A stretch of 64,000 bases of DNA from Desulfuromonadaceae bacterium (GCA_007134025.1 SLLR01000020.1:1-64000), one strand, 5' to 3'; counted from the stretch's first letter, positions 38,524 through 49,615 are shown. Program-made: numbers and translations. The notes: generated by a model not told the origin, from the letters alone.

Positions 38524-38585
38524 CGTCAGGCGGCGGTCGGCCTCTGCCGCCCCATCCATTCTTTTTGACCAGGACGACAGAGATC

Positions 38586-40301
38586 ATGGGTTCCAGCAAC
38601 GATTCCAACATTCCTGCGGCTCCGAGCCATTTTATTCGCACTCTTATCGACCAGGATCTGGCCGCCGGAAAAAACAGCGGTGCGGTCATTACCCGATTTC
38701 CGCCCGAGCCCAACGGCTATCTGCACATCGGTCACGCCAAGAGTATCTGCCTGAATTTCGGGTTGGCCCGGGATTATGCCCATGCGCCCGGCGGGGCCCG
38801 CTGTCATCTGCGCTTTGACGACACCAACCCGGTCAAGGAAGAACAGGAGTACATCGACGCCATCAAGGAAAACCTGCGCTGGCTCGGTTTTGACTGGGGC
38901 GAGCATGAATATTACGCCTCGGATTATTTTGACCAGCTCTACGCCTGGGCGCTACAGCTCATTGACACCGGCAAGGCCTATGTGGACGATCTGTCGCCGG
39001 AGGAAATTCGCGCCTACCGGGGCACCCTGACCGAACCGGGGCGAAACAGTCCCTATCGGGATCGTCCGGCGGCTGAGAATCGTGACCTCTTTGAACGCAT
39101 GAAAAACGGCGAATTTCCCGACGGATTCCGCGTTCTGCGGGCCAAAATCGACATGGCCTCTCCCAACCTGAATCTGCGGGATCCGGTGATGTACCGCATT
39201 CTGCATGCCGAGCATCATCGCACTGGAAGCCGGTGGTGTATCTACCCCATGTACGACTTCACCCACGGGCAAAGCGATTCTCTGGAGGGGATTACGCACT
39301 CCATCTGTACCCTGGAGTTTGAAGACCATCGGCCCCTCTACGACTGGTTTCTCGATCAGCTGGACATTCATCACCCCCGGCAGATCGAATTTGCCCGGCT
39401 CAACATCAATTACGCGGTCATGAGCAAACGCAAGCTGCTGGAGTTGGTGCGGGACGGGCATGTTGACGGCTGGGATGATCCCCGCATGCTGACTCTGGCC
39501 GGACTGCGCCGGCGCGGCTTCACGCCGGCGTCGATTCGTGCGTTTTGTGAGCGGATCGGTGTTTCCAAAAAGAGCAGCTGCGTCGATATGGGGTTTCTGG
39601 AAAACTGCCTGCGTGAAGATCTGGACAGCCATGCGCCTCGAGCCATGGCGGTGCTCGATCCGCTCAAGGTGGTGATCACCAACTACCCGAAGGATCAAGT
39701 CGAAGAATTCGACGCTCCCATTCACCCCCAGCGGCCCGAACTGGGAACCCGCAAGGTGCCCTTTTCCCGGGAGCTGTTTATCGAGCGGGAAGACTTTATG
39801 GAAGAGCCGCCGAACAAGTTCTTCCGTCTCGCGCCCGGCCGGGAAGTGCGGTTGCGCTGTGCCTACTATGTGCGTTGCGACGAAGTCATCAGGGATCCGC
39901 AAAGCGGTGAGATTACCGAGCTGCGCTGCTGCTACGATCCGGAGAGCCGGGGAGGTTCATCGCCGGACGGGCGCAAGGTTAAGGGAACCCTGCATTGGGT
40001 CTCGGCCGCCCATGCCCTGGACGCGGAAATTCGCCTCTACGACCGGCTGTTTGTGGTGGAGAATCCGGCGGCGGACAAAGCCGTCGATTTTACCCGGCAC
40101 CTCAACCCCCAATCACTCAAAGTACTCCGCGGTTGTAAGGTCGAGCCGAGTCTTGTTGCCGCCGCCCCCGAAAGCCGCTATCAGTTTGAGCGGCAGGGAT
40201 ATTTCTGCGTCGATCGCTACGACAGCGGCTCGGCAAGACTGGTGTTTAACCGCACCGTGACCCTGCGGGATTCGTGGGCAAAGGTTGAAGCTAAACCGTA
40301 G
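38586..40301 (+). CDS. glnS: Glutaminyl-tRNA synthetase
   Basis: A 571-residue class I synthetase charging tRNA-Gln directly. HIGH (47-50) sits in [14 protein letters not shown] and the second signature is MSKRK (about 279-283). The two C-terminal beta-barrel anticodon domains of GlnRS follow, so it is GlnRS and not GluRS. ATG 38586 was chosen; a TTG 21 bases upstream is possible. A direct GlnRS is not universal in bacteria; most use GatCAB. Confidence 0.95.
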   Translation: MGSSNDSNIPAAPSHFIRTLIDQDLAAGKNSGAVITRFPPEPNGYLHIGHAKSICLNFGLARDYAHAPGGARCHLRFDDTNPVKEEQEYIDAIKENLRWLGFDWGEHEYYASDYFDQLYAWALQLIDTGKAYVDDLSPEEIRAYRGTLTEPGRNSPYRDRPAAENRDLFERMKNGEFPDGFRVLRAKIDMASPNLNLRDPVMYRILHAEHHRTGSRWCIYPMYDFTHGQSDSLEGITHSICTLEFEDHRPLYDWFLDQLDIHHPRQIEFARLNINYAVMSKRKLLELVRDGHVDGWDDPRMLTLAGLRRRGFTPASIRAFCERIGVSKKSSCVDMGFLENCLREDLDSHAPRAMAVLDPLKVVITNYPKDQVEEFDAPIHPQRPELGTRKVPFSRELFIEREDFMEEPPNKFFRLAPGREVRLRCAYYVRCDEVIRDPQSGEITELRCCYDPESRGGSSPDGRKVKGTLHWVSAAHALDAEIRLYDRLFVVENPAADKAVDFTRHLNPQSLKVLRGCKVEPSLVAAAPESRYQFERQGYFCVDRYDSGSARLVFNRTVTLRDSWAKVEAKP

Positions 40302-40407
40302 AATTTGTCAAAAGTTCTTGTTTCAGGCGTTACGTTTGCGGGGAAGAGCTCCCGCCGCAGGCGGGCAAGCCTGATCCATTCCGTTCAAAAAAAGGAGAAG
40401 CCGTTTC

Positions 40408-41853
40408 ATGAGCTTGCGCGTCTACAATACCCTGAGCGGCAAGAAGGAAATATTCGAACCGCTGGTGCCCGGCAAGGTCGGTATGTATGTCTGCGGCGTG
40501 ACGGCCTATGACTATTGTCACATCGGCCATGCTCGGGCCAATATCGTCTTTGACATCATTTATCGCTATCTGCAGTTTCTCGGCTACGAGGTCAAATACG
40601 TTCGCAACTACACGGACGTCGACGATAAAATTATTCAGCGCGCCAATGAGCGGGGGATTGACAGTCGCGTCCTGGCTGAAGAATTTATTCAGGCTTTTGA
40701 CGAGGATATGGCCAGCCTCGGCCTGGCGCTGCCTACCTGCCAGCCCAAGGCTACCGAGCACATCGACCAGATCATCGCCATCGTAAAGCGACTTATCGAG
40801 CGTGGTCTGGCCTACGAGTCGGCCGGAGATGTTTACTTTGCGGTGGAGAAGTTCCCCGACTATCTCAAATTGAGCAAGCGCAACATGGAGGATATGCGTT
40901 CCGGAGCGCGCATTGCTCCCGGTGAACAGAAACGCCATCCCATGGATTTTGCCTTGTGGAAGACCGCCAAGCCCGGGGAGCCCTGCTGGGACTCTCCCTG
41001 GGGGCCGGGGCGCCCCGGATGGCACATTGAATGTTCGGCCATGAGCATGGAATTCCTCGGCGAGTCCTTTGACATTCATGGCGGTGGCAAAGACCTGGTC
41101 TTTCCCCACCACGAAAACGAGATTGCCCAGAGCGAGGGGTATTCTGGAAAGCCTTACGTCAAGTACTGGATTCACAACGGCTTTGTCAATGTCAACCAGG
41201 AGAAGATGAGTAAATCCCTGGGCAATTTCTTCACTATTCGCGAGATTCACAAAAGCTACGACCCGGAAGTGGTACGGTTCTTTATTCTCACCGCCCATTA
41301 CCGCTCTCCCATCGATTTCTGCGACCAGAACCTGCAGGAGGCCCGGGCCGGACTGACTCGCTTCTACGAAGCACTGCAGGGGGCTGCCGAGGCTGTCGCG
41401 GGGCTGGAGCCGGATGGTGGCGGCAGTGAGGAGGGGGCGGCTCTGGAGGACCGCTTTCGCGAGGCCATGGACGACGATTTCAATACGGCCCAAGCCATCG
41501 GCCATTTGTTTGACGGAGTGCGCGCCATCAATCGTCACTGCACCACCAAGAAGTTCCGCAAAAAACCCGAACTGGTGGCTTCGGTGAGGGATCTGCGGCA
41601 AACGGTACTTCGTCTGGGGGCGGTTCTTGGCCTGTTTCAGTCCGATCCCCGGACCTGGCTGGAACAGCAGAAGCTCGCCGCCCTGTCCCGTCTCGACATC
41701 GACGTGCAGCAGATCGAACAGCGCATTGCCGAGCGCAACCAGGCTCGCAGGGACAAGGACTTTGCCCGCTCCGATGCGATCCGGGAGGGGCTCGAGGACA
41801 AGGGTATCGTGTTGCTCGACACCGCCCAGGGTACCGACTGGAAAATCAAGTAG
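40408..41853 (+). CDS. cysS: Cysteinyl-tRNA synthetase
   Basis: A 481-residue class I synthetase. HIGH occurs in [11 protein letters not shown] (about 38-41) and KMSKS at 266-270. Zinc ligands of the family are the Cys in VCGVT (about 29), Cys in HIECSAM (about 210) and His/Glu of [10 protein letters not shown]. The C-terminal helical DALR and anticodon region are complete. An AAAGGAG site lies upstream. The carD-ispD-ispF-cysS order is shared with mycobacteria. Confidence 0.96.
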   Translation: MSLRVYNTLSGKKEIFEPLVPGKVGMYVCGVTAYDYCHIGHARANIVFDIIYRYLQFLGYEVKYVRNYTDVDDKIIQRANERGIDSRVLAEEFIQAFDEDMASLGLALPTCQPKATEHIDQIIAIVKRLIERGLAYESAGDVYFAVEKFPDYLKLSKRNMEDMRSGARIAPGEQKRHPMDFALWKTAKPGEPCWDSPWGPGRPGWHIECSAMSMEFLGESFDIHGGGKDLVFPHHENEIAQSEGYSGKPYVKYWIHNGFVNVNQEKMSKSLGNFFTIREIHKSYDPEVVRFFILTAHYRSPIDFCDQNLQEARAGLTRFYEALQGAAEAVAGLEPDGGGSEEGAALEDRFREAMDDDFNTAQAIGHLFDGVRAINRHCTTKKFRKKPELVASVRDLRQTVLRLGAVLGLFQSDPRTWLEQQKLAALSRLDIDVQQIEQRIAERNQARRDKDFARSDAIREGLEDKGIVLLDTAQGTDWKIK

Positions 41854-41954
41854 CGAATGTCTGTCTTTTCGGCAAAGCCGGGTGGTGCCGTCGGCATGGG
41901 ACCGCTGTGAGCTACGCTTGCAATCCGGTTCCTTTAGCCCGGTCCGGGAGCTTT

Positions 41955-41990
41955 CGGGGGGCGCGCCCAGCGGGGCGGCCCCCCGGTTTT
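41955..41990 (+). terminator. Rho-independent terminator after cysS
   Basis: GC-rich stem CGGGGGGC/GCCCCCCG (41955-41962 with 41978-41985), then G and TTTT. Confidence 0.7.
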
Positions 41991-42022
41991 GTTGAGGGGG
42001 TCAACAACCCAAGGAGTTATCC

Positions 42023-42616
42023 ATGGCCAAAGACTGGAACAGGGTATGGCAGGAGCGCCGCCAGGAGCCGTTGCAGTTCGATTCCTGGCTGCAGAAGGTG
42101 CTGCCTTTAATGCCGCCATCGGGTCGACTGCTGGACATTGCCTGCGGTCGAGGTCGCAATGCCCTGCCCCTGGCTGCTCGCGGCTACCATGTTACCGCTG
42201 TCGATAGTTCTCCCCAGGGGCTGAAGCAACTGGCCGCGGAGGCCGCAAGGCAACAATTGCCCGTCACCACCGTTCAACAGGATCTGGAGCATAATCCTCA
42301 CCTGACCCTCGGGACCTTTGACATCGTCCTGCAGTTCTTTTACCTGCAGCGCAGCCTGTTCGACTCTTTGCGGCAGGCAGTCAAACCCGGCGGCCTGGCT
42401 GTGGTGAGAACCTTCAGCCGAGCCGGTGAAGCCGCCGGCGGGCCGGGAAATCCCGACTATGTCCTGCTGCCCGGGGAGTTGCCGGCGGTCTTTGCGGGAT
42501 GGGAAATTCTGCTTCACGAAGAGGGTCAGGACCGGGCACAGCGCGGCGGTTGCCTGGCGGGAATCGTGGCCCGCAAGCCGCCTTCGGCCGACCGGGAAGC
42601 CGGACCATGTGCCTGA
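42023..42616 (+). CDS. Class I SAM-dependent methyltransferase (TehB-like)
   Basis: A 197-residue methyltransferase. SAM motif I is LLDIACGRGRNALPLA (about 36-51), then AVDSSPQGL (motif II) and DIVLQFFYLQRSLF (motif IV region). It lacks extra domains. Best match by pattern is the TehB/thiopurine-like small-molecule methyltransferases; the substrate is not known. AAGGAG precedes ATG. It overlaps the NRDE gene by 10 bases. Confidence 0.82.
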   Translation: MAKDWNRVWQERRQEPLQFDSWLQKVLPLMPPSGRLLDIACGRGRNALPLAARGYHVTAVDSSPQGLKQLAAEAARQQLPVTTVQQDLEHNPHLTLGTFDIVLQFFYLQRSLFDSLRQAVKPGGLAVVRTFSRAGEAAGGPGNPDYVLLPGELPAVFAGWEILLHEEGQDRAQRGGCLAGIVARKPPSADREAGPCA

Positions 42617-43374
42617 TATTGCTTGCCTGGCGCCAACACTCGAACTATCCCCTGGTGCTGGCCGCCAATCGCGACGAATACCATCGTCGGCCAACGGCGG
42701 TGGCCGGCCCCTGGCCTGACTGTGCCGAGATTGTCGGCGGCCGGGATCTGCTACAGGGCGGAAGCTGGCTGGCCATGGCACCGCAGGGGCGATTTGCGGT
42801 GGTCACCAATTTTCGTGAAACGCCGCCCAATCTCTGCCCGCCCCGCTCCCGGGGCCGACTGGTCCGGGATTACCTGGTCGGCGACCAGGGGCCGGCCGAT
42901 TACCTGGCCAGGGTCGCCGACCAGGGAGAGCTCTATCGCGGTTTCAGCCTGCTGGTGGGTGATCATGGCGCCGTGGGTTACCTGTCCAATCGGGCAGGGG
43001 GTTACCGGCTTCTGCCGCCCGGCGTGTACGGGGTCAGTAATGCCCTGCTTGACTGCCCCTGGTACAAGGTCAATGAAGGCCGACGTCGGCTACGCGGCCT
43101 GCTGACCGAGGCTGCCCTGGACCGGGAGGCGATTTTCCGCATGCTGGCCGATCCCGATCCTCCCCCCCCAGGCGTCGGCAGATCTGGTAGTGACGAGGGC
43201 AACGGCATCGACGGCCCCGAGTCGCCTTTCTTCATCTGCGGCGACGTCTACGGAACCCGCTGCTCTACCCTGCTGTGGTCCGACCGTTCCGGGGGCATGA
43301 CTCTGGTGGAGCGCAGTTTTGCCCCGAACGGCGTTCCGTTGGGGGAAGTGTGCCATCAATTGAAGGGTTCTTGA
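42607..43374 (+). CDS. NRDE (TANGO2) family protein
   Basis: A 255-residue protein. The N-terminal MCLILLAW and LAANRDEYHRRPT give the family name, with Cys2 a likely N-terminal nucleophile after Met removal. WLAMAPQGRFAVVTNFRE and GLSVYGVSNALLD-type segments (here GVYGVSNALLD) follow. Eukaryotic TANGO2 is linked to heme and lipid handling; the bacterial role is unclear. It overlaps the preceding methyltransferase gene. Confidence 0.87.
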   Translation: MCLILLAWRQHSNYPLVLAANRDEYHRRPTAVAGPWPDCAEIVGGRDLLQGGSWLAMAPQGRFAVVTNFRETPPNLCPPRSRGRLVRDYLVGDQGPADYLARVADQGELYRGFSLLVGDHGAVGYLSNRAGGYRLLPPGVYGVSNALLDCPWYKVNEGRRRLRGLLTEAALDREAIFRMLADPDPPPPGVGRSGSDEGNGIDGPESPFFICGDVYGTRCSTLLWSDRSGGMTLVERSFAPNGVPLGEVCHQLKGS

Positions 43375-43399
43375 CAGTACGCGCAATCTCAACAATGAT
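43371..43399 (+). promoter_or_regulatory. Predicted promoter for lon
   Basis: TTGACA (43371-43376) and AATGAT (43394-43399) with a 17-base spacer. The -35 overlaps the stop of the NRDE gene. Confidence 0.45.
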
Positions 43400-43437
43400 G
43401 GTCGCAAAAACAACGATTTTCAGGAGGATATGGCGAA

Positions 43438-45777
43438 ATGCCGGTGCCCAATATTGACATACCCCCGTTAATGCCACTGCTGCCGGTTCGGGATACGGTG
43501 GTTTTTCCCCACATGGTGCTGCCCCTGTTTGTCGGCAGGCCCTCTTCTCTGTCGGCGGTCCGGGAGGCCATGGAAGGCAACCGGCTGATTTTTCTTGCCG
43601 CCCAGAAGTCTCTTGACGAGGAAGATCCCGGAAAAGACGGTATTTATGCCATCGGTACCGCCGCTACCATCATGCGTATGGTCAAGCTCAACGACGGCCG
43701 GCTCAAGATTCTGGTTCAGGGACTCGCCAAGGGGCGCATTGAGGGCTATCCTCAGGAGCAGCCCCATTTCCAGGTCAGCGTGGCTTTCGTCGACGAGCCG
43801 GAGTTTGCCGAGCTGCCGCTACAGGTGGAGGCGCTGATGCGGGCAGTACAGAGCCAGATCACCCAGCTGCAGGCTCTCACCAACGCCCTTTCCGCCGAAG
43901 TCATGACCGTGGTGGAAAATGTGGAGAAGCCCGGCGATCTGGCGGATCTGGTGGTGAGCCACCTGAGCCTGAAGATCCACCAGGCCCAGGAGTTGCTCGA
44001 GGTCTTTGATCCCGTGGAGCGGTTGCAGCAGGTCAACGACTTGCTCAACAAGGAACTGGAACTGGCGCTGATGCAGAACCGTATTCAGTCTCAGGCCAAG
44101 GAGGAGATGAGCAAGACCCAGCGCGAGTATTTTCTGCGTGAACAGCTGCGGGCGATTCATGAGGAGTTAGGCGGCGGCGACGTCAAGACCGAGGATCTGG
44201 CCGAACTGGAGCAGAAGCTCAGGGAAGGCGGTCTGCCCGACGAAGCCATGAAGGAGGCCCTCAAGCAGCTGCGGCGCCTTGAAGGCATGCAGGCCGAAGC
44301 GGCCGAATACTCCATGTTGCGCACCTATCTGGAGTGGCTGGCCGAGCTGCCCTGGGACCACACCACGCGGGACAATCTGGATCTGCACAAGGCCCGTCGC
44401 ATTCTCGACGAGGATCATTACAGCCTGGAGAAGGTCAAGGAGCGGATTCTCGAATTTCTGGCGGTGCGCAAACTGAAAAAGAAGCTCAAGGGTCCGGTGC
44501 TGTGCTTCGTTGGTCCCCCCGGAGTCGGCAAGACCAGCCTCGGCAAGTCCATCGCCCGGGCGCTGGGGCGCAAATTCGTGCGCGTTTCCCTGGGCGGCCT
44601 GCGGGACGAGGCGGAGATTCGCGGCCACCGTCGCACCTATGTGGGAGCCCTGCCGGGACGGATCATTCAAGGGATGAAGCAGGCCGGTACCAGCAATCCG
44701 GTGTTCATGCTCGACGAACTGGACAAGGTGGGGGGAGCGGATTTTCGCGGTGATCCCTCGGCAGCTCTGCTGGAACTGCTGGACCCGGAGCAGAACCATG
44801 CCTTTTCCGATCACTACATCAATCTGCCATTTGACCTGTCCAACGTGATGTTCATCGCCACCGCCAACATCATGGATTCCATCCCCTCGGCGCTTAAGGA
44901 TCGCCTCGAGGTGCTGCGACTGGCTGGCTACAGCAGCGAAGAAAAACTGACAATCGCCGAACGCTACCTGATTCCCCGGCAACTGCAGGACAACGGACTC
45001 AAACCCGCGGATGTGCGTTTTTCCCGTTCCGCCCTGCAGTGCATGATTCGCCAATACACCGCCGAAGCGGGTCTGCGCAACCTGGAGCGGGAAATCGGCA
45101 GCATCTGTCGCAAGGTTGCCCGTCGGCTGGCCGAGGGACGCAAGGGACGTACGGCCATTACTTGCGGCAATCTGGAGAAATTCCTCGGTCCCGCCCGCTA
45201 TCAGGCGGAAGACAAGCTGGGCGATAATGAGGTCGGGGTCGCTACCGGCCTGGCCTGGACCGAGCGAGGCGGCGAAATCCTTCATGTGGAGGTTACAACC
45301 ATGAAGGGAAACGGCAAGCTGATGCTCACCGGTCAACTGGGAGAGGTGATGAAGGAAAGCGCCCAGGCGGCTCTCTCCTACGCCCGTTCCCATGCCGACA
45401 CATTTGGTGTCGAAGAAGATTTTGCCGACCGCCTGGATATCCACGTGCACGTGCCGGCCGGGGCCATACCCAAAGACGGCCCGAGTGCCGGGGTAACCAT
45501 GGCCACGGCCCTGATCTCGGCTCTGAGCGGCCGCAAGGTCGATAGGGAAGTGGCCATGACCGGTGAAATTACCCTGCGCGGCAAGGTATTGCCCGTCGGC
45601 GGCCTCAAGGAAAAAGTGCTCGCGGCGCTGCGTGCCGGTATTACCATCGTCGTGATTCCCCGTCGCAACGAAAAGGATCTGGTGGAGATTCCCGCCGCCC
45701 TGCGTCGCAAGGTGACTTTTGTGGCGGCGGACAACATGGAACAGGTGCTGGCCCAGGCTTTGGAGAAGCCCTCATGA
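43438..45777 (+). CDS. lon: ATP-dependent protease Lon
   Basis: A 779-residue AAA+ serine protease that degrades misfolded and regulatory proteins in the cytosol. Order: LON substrate-binding domain (about 10-200), coiled-coil, AAA+ with Walker A GPPGVGKTS (about 359-367) and Walker B VFMLDELDK, then the protease domain with the catalytic Ser in PKDGPSAGVT (about 683) and Lys in GGLKEKVL (about 724). AGGAGG lies ten bases before ATG. It overlaps thiL by four bases. Confidence 0.97.
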   Translation: MPVPNIDIPPLMPLLPVRDTVVFPHMVLPLFVGRPSSLSAVREAMEGNRLIFLAAQKSLDEEDPGKDGIYAIGTAATIMRMVKLNDGRLKILVQGLAKGRIEGYPQEQPHFQVSVAFVDEPEFAELPLQVEALMRAVQSQITQLQALTNALSAEVMTVVENVEKPGDLADLVVSHLSLKIHQAQELLEVFDPVERLQQVNDLLNKELELALMQNRIQSQAKEEMSKTQREYFLREQLRAIHEELGGGDVKTEDLAELEQKLREGGLPDEAMKEALKQLRRLEGMQAEAAEYSMLRTYLEWLAELPWDHTTRDNLDLHKARRILDEDHYSLEKVKERILEFLAVRKLKKKLKGPVLCFVGPPGVGKTSLGKSIARALGRKFVRVSLGGLRDEAEIRGHRRTYVGALPGRIIQGMKQAGTSNPVFMLDELDKVGGADFRGDPSAALLELLDPEQNHAFSDHYINLPFDLSNVMFIATANIMDSIPSALKDRLEVLRLAGYSSEEKLTIAERYLIPRQLQDNGLKPADVRFSRSALQCMIRQYTAEAGLRNLEREIGSICRKVARRLAEGRKGRTAITCGNLEKFLGPARYQAEDKLGDNEVGVATGLAWTERGGEILHVEVTTMKGNGKLMLTGQLGEVMKESAQAALSYARSHADTFGVEEDFADRLDIHVHVPAGAIPKDGPSAGVTMATALISALSGRKVDREVAMTGEITLRGKVLPVGGLKEKVLAALRAGITIVVIPRRNEKDLVEIPAALRRKVTFVAADNMEQVLAQALEKPS

Positions 45778-46763
45778 ATCTGGCCCAGTTGGGAGAATTC
45801 GGTTTCATCGAAAGGATCCGCCAGGCGGTTCGGGAGACCGCCGAAAGTGGCGTTCGAATTGGCATCGGCGACGACTGCGCCGTTCTTGAACTGCCGCCAG
45901 GTGAACTGTTGCTGACCAGTACCGACCTGCTGATCGAAGAGGTTCACTTTCGCTCCGAGTGGAGCGACTGGCGGTCGCTGGGGGAGAAAAGCGTGGCGGT
46001 CAATGTCAGTGACATCGCCGCCATGGGGGGGCGACCCCGCCATCTGTATTTGGGACTGGCCATTCCTTCGGATCGTCCGTTGGCGGACCTCGATCGCTTC
46101 CTTGAGGGCTTTTTGGCCGCCGCCGACGAGTACGGCGCGCTGCTGGTCGGCGGAGACACCTGCGGCTCTCCGGGCCCGTTGATGATAGCGGTAACTGTCG
46201 AAGGAGCAACGCCGGCGGACCAGGTGATTTACCGCAGCGGCGCCCGTCCGGGAGACGGAATTTATGTCTCGGGAGTTCTGGGGGACAGCGCTCTGGCCTT
46301 GCGCTGCTTGCGGGACGGGCTGCCGCCGGAGCCCGAACTGGCCGAGCGTCACCACCGGCCTCGGGCCCGAGTCGCCCTGGGGCGGGCTCTGGCTGAATTG
46401 GCTCTGCCGAGTGCCATGATCGATGTGTCCGACGGGTTGCTGGCCGATCTGGGTCATCTGTTGCGGGCCTCGGCGGCGGGAGCGCAACTGGAGTCGCCGC
46501 GGATTCCCCTGTCGAAGAGTTTTCGCAAGGCCCTGGCCGCTGACCCGGCGCTGATGGAACTGGCCATGTCAGGGGGCGAAGATTATGAGCTGCTGTTTAC
46601 TGTTTCCGAGGAAAACCAGTCTCGCCTAACCGCCCTGTCCGGCGGCGTGCCGGTGACCCGCATCGGCACCGTCACTACGGCGGATCGGGGGCTGCGATTA
46701 CTGGGGCCGACGGGCCGTGAGCGTCCGGTCGATGCTCGGGGTTTTAATCATTTTGGCAGCTGA
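45774..46763 (+). CDS. thiL: Thiamine-monophosphate kinase ThiL
   Basis: A 329-residue kinase making thiamine diphosphate. The family motifs are IGDDCAVLE (about 24-33), the metal-binding STDLLIEEVHFRSEW, VNVSDIAAMGG and GGDTCGSPGP, MIDVSDGLLADL and SGGEDYELLFT. The gene is an AIR-synthase-fold protein of normal length. It shares ATGA with the end of lon, so it is translated from the same message. Confidence 0.94.
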   Translation: MNLAQLGEFGFIERIRQAVRETAESGVRIGIGDDCAVLELPPGELLLTSTDLLIEEVHFRSEWSDWRSLGEKSVAVNVSDIAAMGGRPRHLYLGLAIPSDRPLADLDRFLEGFLAAADEYGALLVGGDTCGSPGPLMIAVTVEGATPADQVIYRSGARPGDGIYVSGVLGDSALALRCLRDGLPPEPELAERHHRPRARVALGRALAELALPSAMIDVSDGLLADLGHLLRASAAGAQLESPRIPLSKSFRKALAADPALMELAMSGGEDYELLFTVSEENQSRLTALSGGVPVTRIGTVTTADRGLRLLGPTGRERPVDARGFNHFGS

Positions 46764-46847
46764 AGAGGCCGAAAAAGCCTTGGGCTTACTCCGCTGGCGG
46801 GATCTCTCCGGCGACGCCCTGAGCTGTATAGACAGGAGTCTACTGTG

Positions 46848-47606
46848 ATGAAACGTATGCTGTTATTCGGGCTGATACTGTTTGTCTTGACCGGAAGCGC
46901 CCTGGCCAACGGCGGTGACGAGCTTCTGGCCCAGCTGGTGCGGGGGCTGGAAGCGCCGTTTCGCCCCGGCGCGGGACCGGCAACCGCCATTACCGACCTG
47001 CAGGCGGGTTTCGTCCAACAGGCTTACCTTGGTTCCCTTGACCGGCTGGAGGAGGGCCGCGGGCGGGTAGCGGTGAAATTCAGCGACGCCACGGACGAGC
47101 GGCCGCCACGATTTCTCTGGGAGTATCTGGAGCCCACCGAACAGCAGATCGTTTCGGATGGGTACACGGTGTGGGTTTATCTGCCGGAAAACAGTCAGGT
47201 GCTGGAGTCGCCGCTACCCCAGGTTGATCAGCACGGCAATGACGATCCGCTGATTTTTCTCACCGGTCTCGGTCGGTTATCCCAGCGCTTTGACGTGGCC
47301 TGGGCCAGTCCCGCTCAGGATCTGGAGGGGCATTACCGGCTGCGACTTGACCCGCGCCGCCCCACGCCGATGATCGAACACCTGGAGTTGGTCGTGGATC
47401 GAGCGGTGCTGCAACGGGAAGGCCCCAGTCCGGGTCCTGTTTATCCGGTGCGGGAAGCGGTTCTGTTCGGCCCCAACCAGAGTCGCACGCACATTCGCTT
47501 TGTCGACGTGGTTCTCAACCAGGGAATGGACGGTGAACGGTTTCATTTTATCGTCCCCGACGGGGTCGAGGTGATAAGGCCGGACCAGCAATTTTCGGCT
47601 TTCTGA
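46848..47606 (+). CDS. lolA: Outer-membrane lipoprotein carrier protein LolA
   Basis: A 252-residue periplasmic chaperone carrying lipoproteins from LolCDE to the outer membrane. Signal peptide 1-19 (cleavage after ALA). The mature protein shows the LolA fold pattern: LQAGFVQQAY, RPPRFLWEYLEPTEQQIVSDGYTVWVYLP and the late FVDVVLNQGMDGERFHFIVPDGVEVI. ATG 46848 with AGGAG nine bases upstream; the GTG just before it is an alternative. Confidence 0.9.
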   Translation: MKRMLLFGLILFVLTGSALANGGDELLAQLVRGLEAPFRPGAGPATAITDLQAGFVQQAYLGSLDRLEEGRGRVAVKFSDATDERPPRFLWEYLEPTEQQIVSDGYTVWVYLPENSQVLESPLPQVDQHGNDDPLIFLTGLGRLSQRFDVAWASPAQDLEGHYRLRLDPRRPTPMIEHLELVVDRAVLQREGPSPGPVYPVREAVLFGPNQSRTHIRFVDVVLNQGMDGERFHFIVPDGVEVIRPDQQFSAF

Positions 47607-47710
47607 AAAGGTGACAATACGGGACCTTCTGTTTGCCAATGGTCCAGCTACCGGGAAACAGTTCTTCCACGGTGATTGTCCACTGAAAGTCATAAGGAAA
47701 GGAACGCAAG

Positions 47711-48196
47711 ATGCCGAGTTTTGATATCGTGTCCAAGGTCGATATGCAGGAGATTGACAACGCCGTCAACCAGGCGTTGAAGGAGATCGGTCAGCGTTAC
47801 GATTTCAAGGGGACGCACAACGAGATTTCCCTTGAAAAAGAGGCCATTGTGCTGCTGGGAGCGGACGACTACAAGCTGCAGGCGGTCATCGATGTTCTGA
47901 AGGGAAAGCTGGTGCGGCGCGGAGTCTCCCCTAAATGTCTCGACTACGGCAGCAAGGAGCCGGCATCGGGTGGCGCGGTACGGCAAAAAATTGCCATCGT
48001 GCAGGGTATTTCCAAGGACAAGGGCAAGGACATCGTCAAAAGCATCAAGGAGTCCAAGCTCAAGGTGCAGGCCCAGATCATGGACGATCAGGTGCGGGTT
48101 ACGGCAAAAAAGATTGACGACCTGCAGGAGGTGATACAGCTTCTGAAGGTTCAGGACTTGGGCATCGAGCTTCAATTTGTCAACATGCGGTCCTGA
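47711..48196 (+). CDS. yajQ: YajQ-family nucleotide-binding protein
   Basis: A 161-residue protein with the two ferredoxin-like YajQ repeats. Start [18 protein letters not shown], middle [14 protein letters not shown] and [19 protein letters not shown] are characteristic. Some homologues bind cyclic di-GMP and act as transcriptional co-regulators; others bind nucleic acid or nucleotides. AAGGAAAGGA precedes the ATG. Length is the family norm. Confidence 0.95.
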   Translation: MPSFDIVSKVDMQEIDNAVNQALKEIGQRYDFKGTHNEISLEKEAIVLLGADDYKLQAVIDVLKGKLVRRGVSPKCLDYGSKEPASGGAVRQKIAIVQGISKDKGKDIVKSIKESKLKVQAQIMDDQVRVTAKKIDDLQEVIQLLKVQDLGIELQFVNMRS

Positions 48197-48226
48197 GGGA
48201 TCGGCCTCATCAGGAAAGAGACGCTT

Positions 48227-49588
48227 TTGAAAAGACAGAAAATCAGCATGGTCAGCCTGGGATGTGCCAAAAACCTGGTTGACGCCGAGGTGATGCTGGG
48301 GCATCTGCCTGAGGAGCGGTTTGAGATCGTCACCGACGAATCCCTGGCCGAGATCATTGTGGTCAATACCTGCGCTTTCATCGAGGACGCCAAGGAAGAA
48401 TCGGTTGAAACCATTCTCGAGGTGGCGGACCACAAGCAGAAGGGGGCCTGCAGACTGCTGGTGGTGACCGGCTGTCTGCCGCAGCGCTATGCCGCCGAGC
48501 TGGCCGCCGATCTGCCGGAGGTCGATATTTTTATCGGCACCGGCGAGTTTCACCGGCTGGTGGAGCTGATTGACCAGCACCGGCCCCAGCAGGGCGCGCT
48601 GCTGGCTGTCGACGCTCCCCGCTATCTCTACGACCACACCACGCCGCGGGTTAAATCCTCTCCCTTCTATTCCACTTACGTCAAGATTGCCGAGGGATGC
48701 GACAACCACTGTTCCTACTGCATCATTCCTCAGCTGCGCGGCCCGCTGCGCTCCCGCAGTATCGATTCGGTGGTGGCCGAAGTCACCGCCCTGGTAGCCG
48801 ACGGAGTGCGGGAGATCAATCTCATCGCCCAGGACATTACCGCCTTTGGCAGCGATCGCAAGGACGGCTCCGATCTCGTGGGGCTGCTGCGGGAACTGGT
48901 CAAGATCAATGATCTGCGCTGGCTGAGACTGCTCTATGCCTATCCCGACGGCATCAGTGACGCGCTTATCGGGTTGATTGCCGCCGAACACAAGATCTGC
49001 AACTATCTCGATATTCCCCTGCAGCACATCGACGACAGTATTCTGCAGCGAATGAAGCGGCGCATCGATCAGCAGACCATTCGCGGTCTGGTTGTCAGAC
49101 TGCGACAGGCCATTCCCTCCCTGACCCTGCGAACCTCTTTCATCGTCGGTTTCCCCGGCGAGACGGAGCAGCAGTTTGCCCAATTGCTGGCCTTTGTTAA
49201 GGAAGGGCATTTCGACCGGGTGGGCGTGTTTCGCTATTCTCGGGAGGAGGGGACCCCGGCAGCCGATTTACCGGACCAGATTGCCGAGCGGGTCAAAAAG
49301 GGCCGTCTGGAAAAGCTCATGAAGGCTCAGCAACGGGTCTCTTTTCGCCGCAATCGGGCCCTCGTCGGTCAGGTCGAGCCGGTGCTGGTGGAAGGTTACA
49401 GCGAGGAGACGGAGCTGCTGCTGAGCGGCCGCAGCCTGCGCCAGGCTCCCGATATCGATGGCCAGGTGTACATCACCGCGGGGCAGGCGGAGATCGGAGA
49501 TATCGTGCCGCTGCGAATTACCGACTCTTCCGACTACGACCTGATCGGCGAGATTGTCGCTGCCGGAGAGACAGCTGCGGACGGCTGA
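48227..49588 (+). CDS. rimO: Ribosomal protein S12 methylthiotransferase RimO
   Basis: A 453-residue radical SAM enzyme that methylthiolates Asp of ribosomal protein S12. The N-terminal MTTase domain has Cys in LGCAKN (about 13), NTCAF (about 49) and TGCLPQ (about 83). The radical SAM cluster motif is CDNHCSYC (about 155-162). A TRAM domain ends the protein. RimO rather than MiaB is suggested by [24 protein letters not shown] and the YPDGI motif. TTG 48227 is used, with AGGAAAGAG upstream. Confidence 0.94.
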   Translation: MKRQKISMVSLGCAKNLVDAEVMLGHLPEERFEIVTDESLAEIIVVNTCAFIEDAKEESVETILEVADHKQKGACRLLVVTGCLPQRYAAELAADLPEVDIFIGTGEFHRLVELIDQHRPQQGALLAVDAPRYLYDHTTPRVKSSPFYSTYVKIAEGCDNHCSYCIIPQLRGPLRSRSIDSVVAEVTALVADGVREINLIAQDITAFGSDRKDGSDLVGLLRELVKINDLRWLRLLYAYPDGISDALIGLIAAEHKICNYLDIPLQHIDDSILQRMKRRIDQQTIRGLVVRLRQAIPSLTLRTSFIVGFPGETEQQFAQLLAFVKEGHFDRVGVFRYSREEGTPAADLPDQIAERVKKGRLEKLMKAQQRVSFRRNRALVGQVEPVLVEGYSEETELLLSGRSLRQAPDIDGQVYITAGQAEIGDIVPLRITDSSDYDLIGEIVAAGETAADG

Positions 49589-49615
49589 CACCGGGCAAAG
49601 CCGGTCATCACAAGA

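Noticed and set aside
40351-40365. Hairpin CCCGCC-GCA-GGCGGG between glnS and cysS
   Set aside because: Short, with no T-run; not strong enough to call a terminator.
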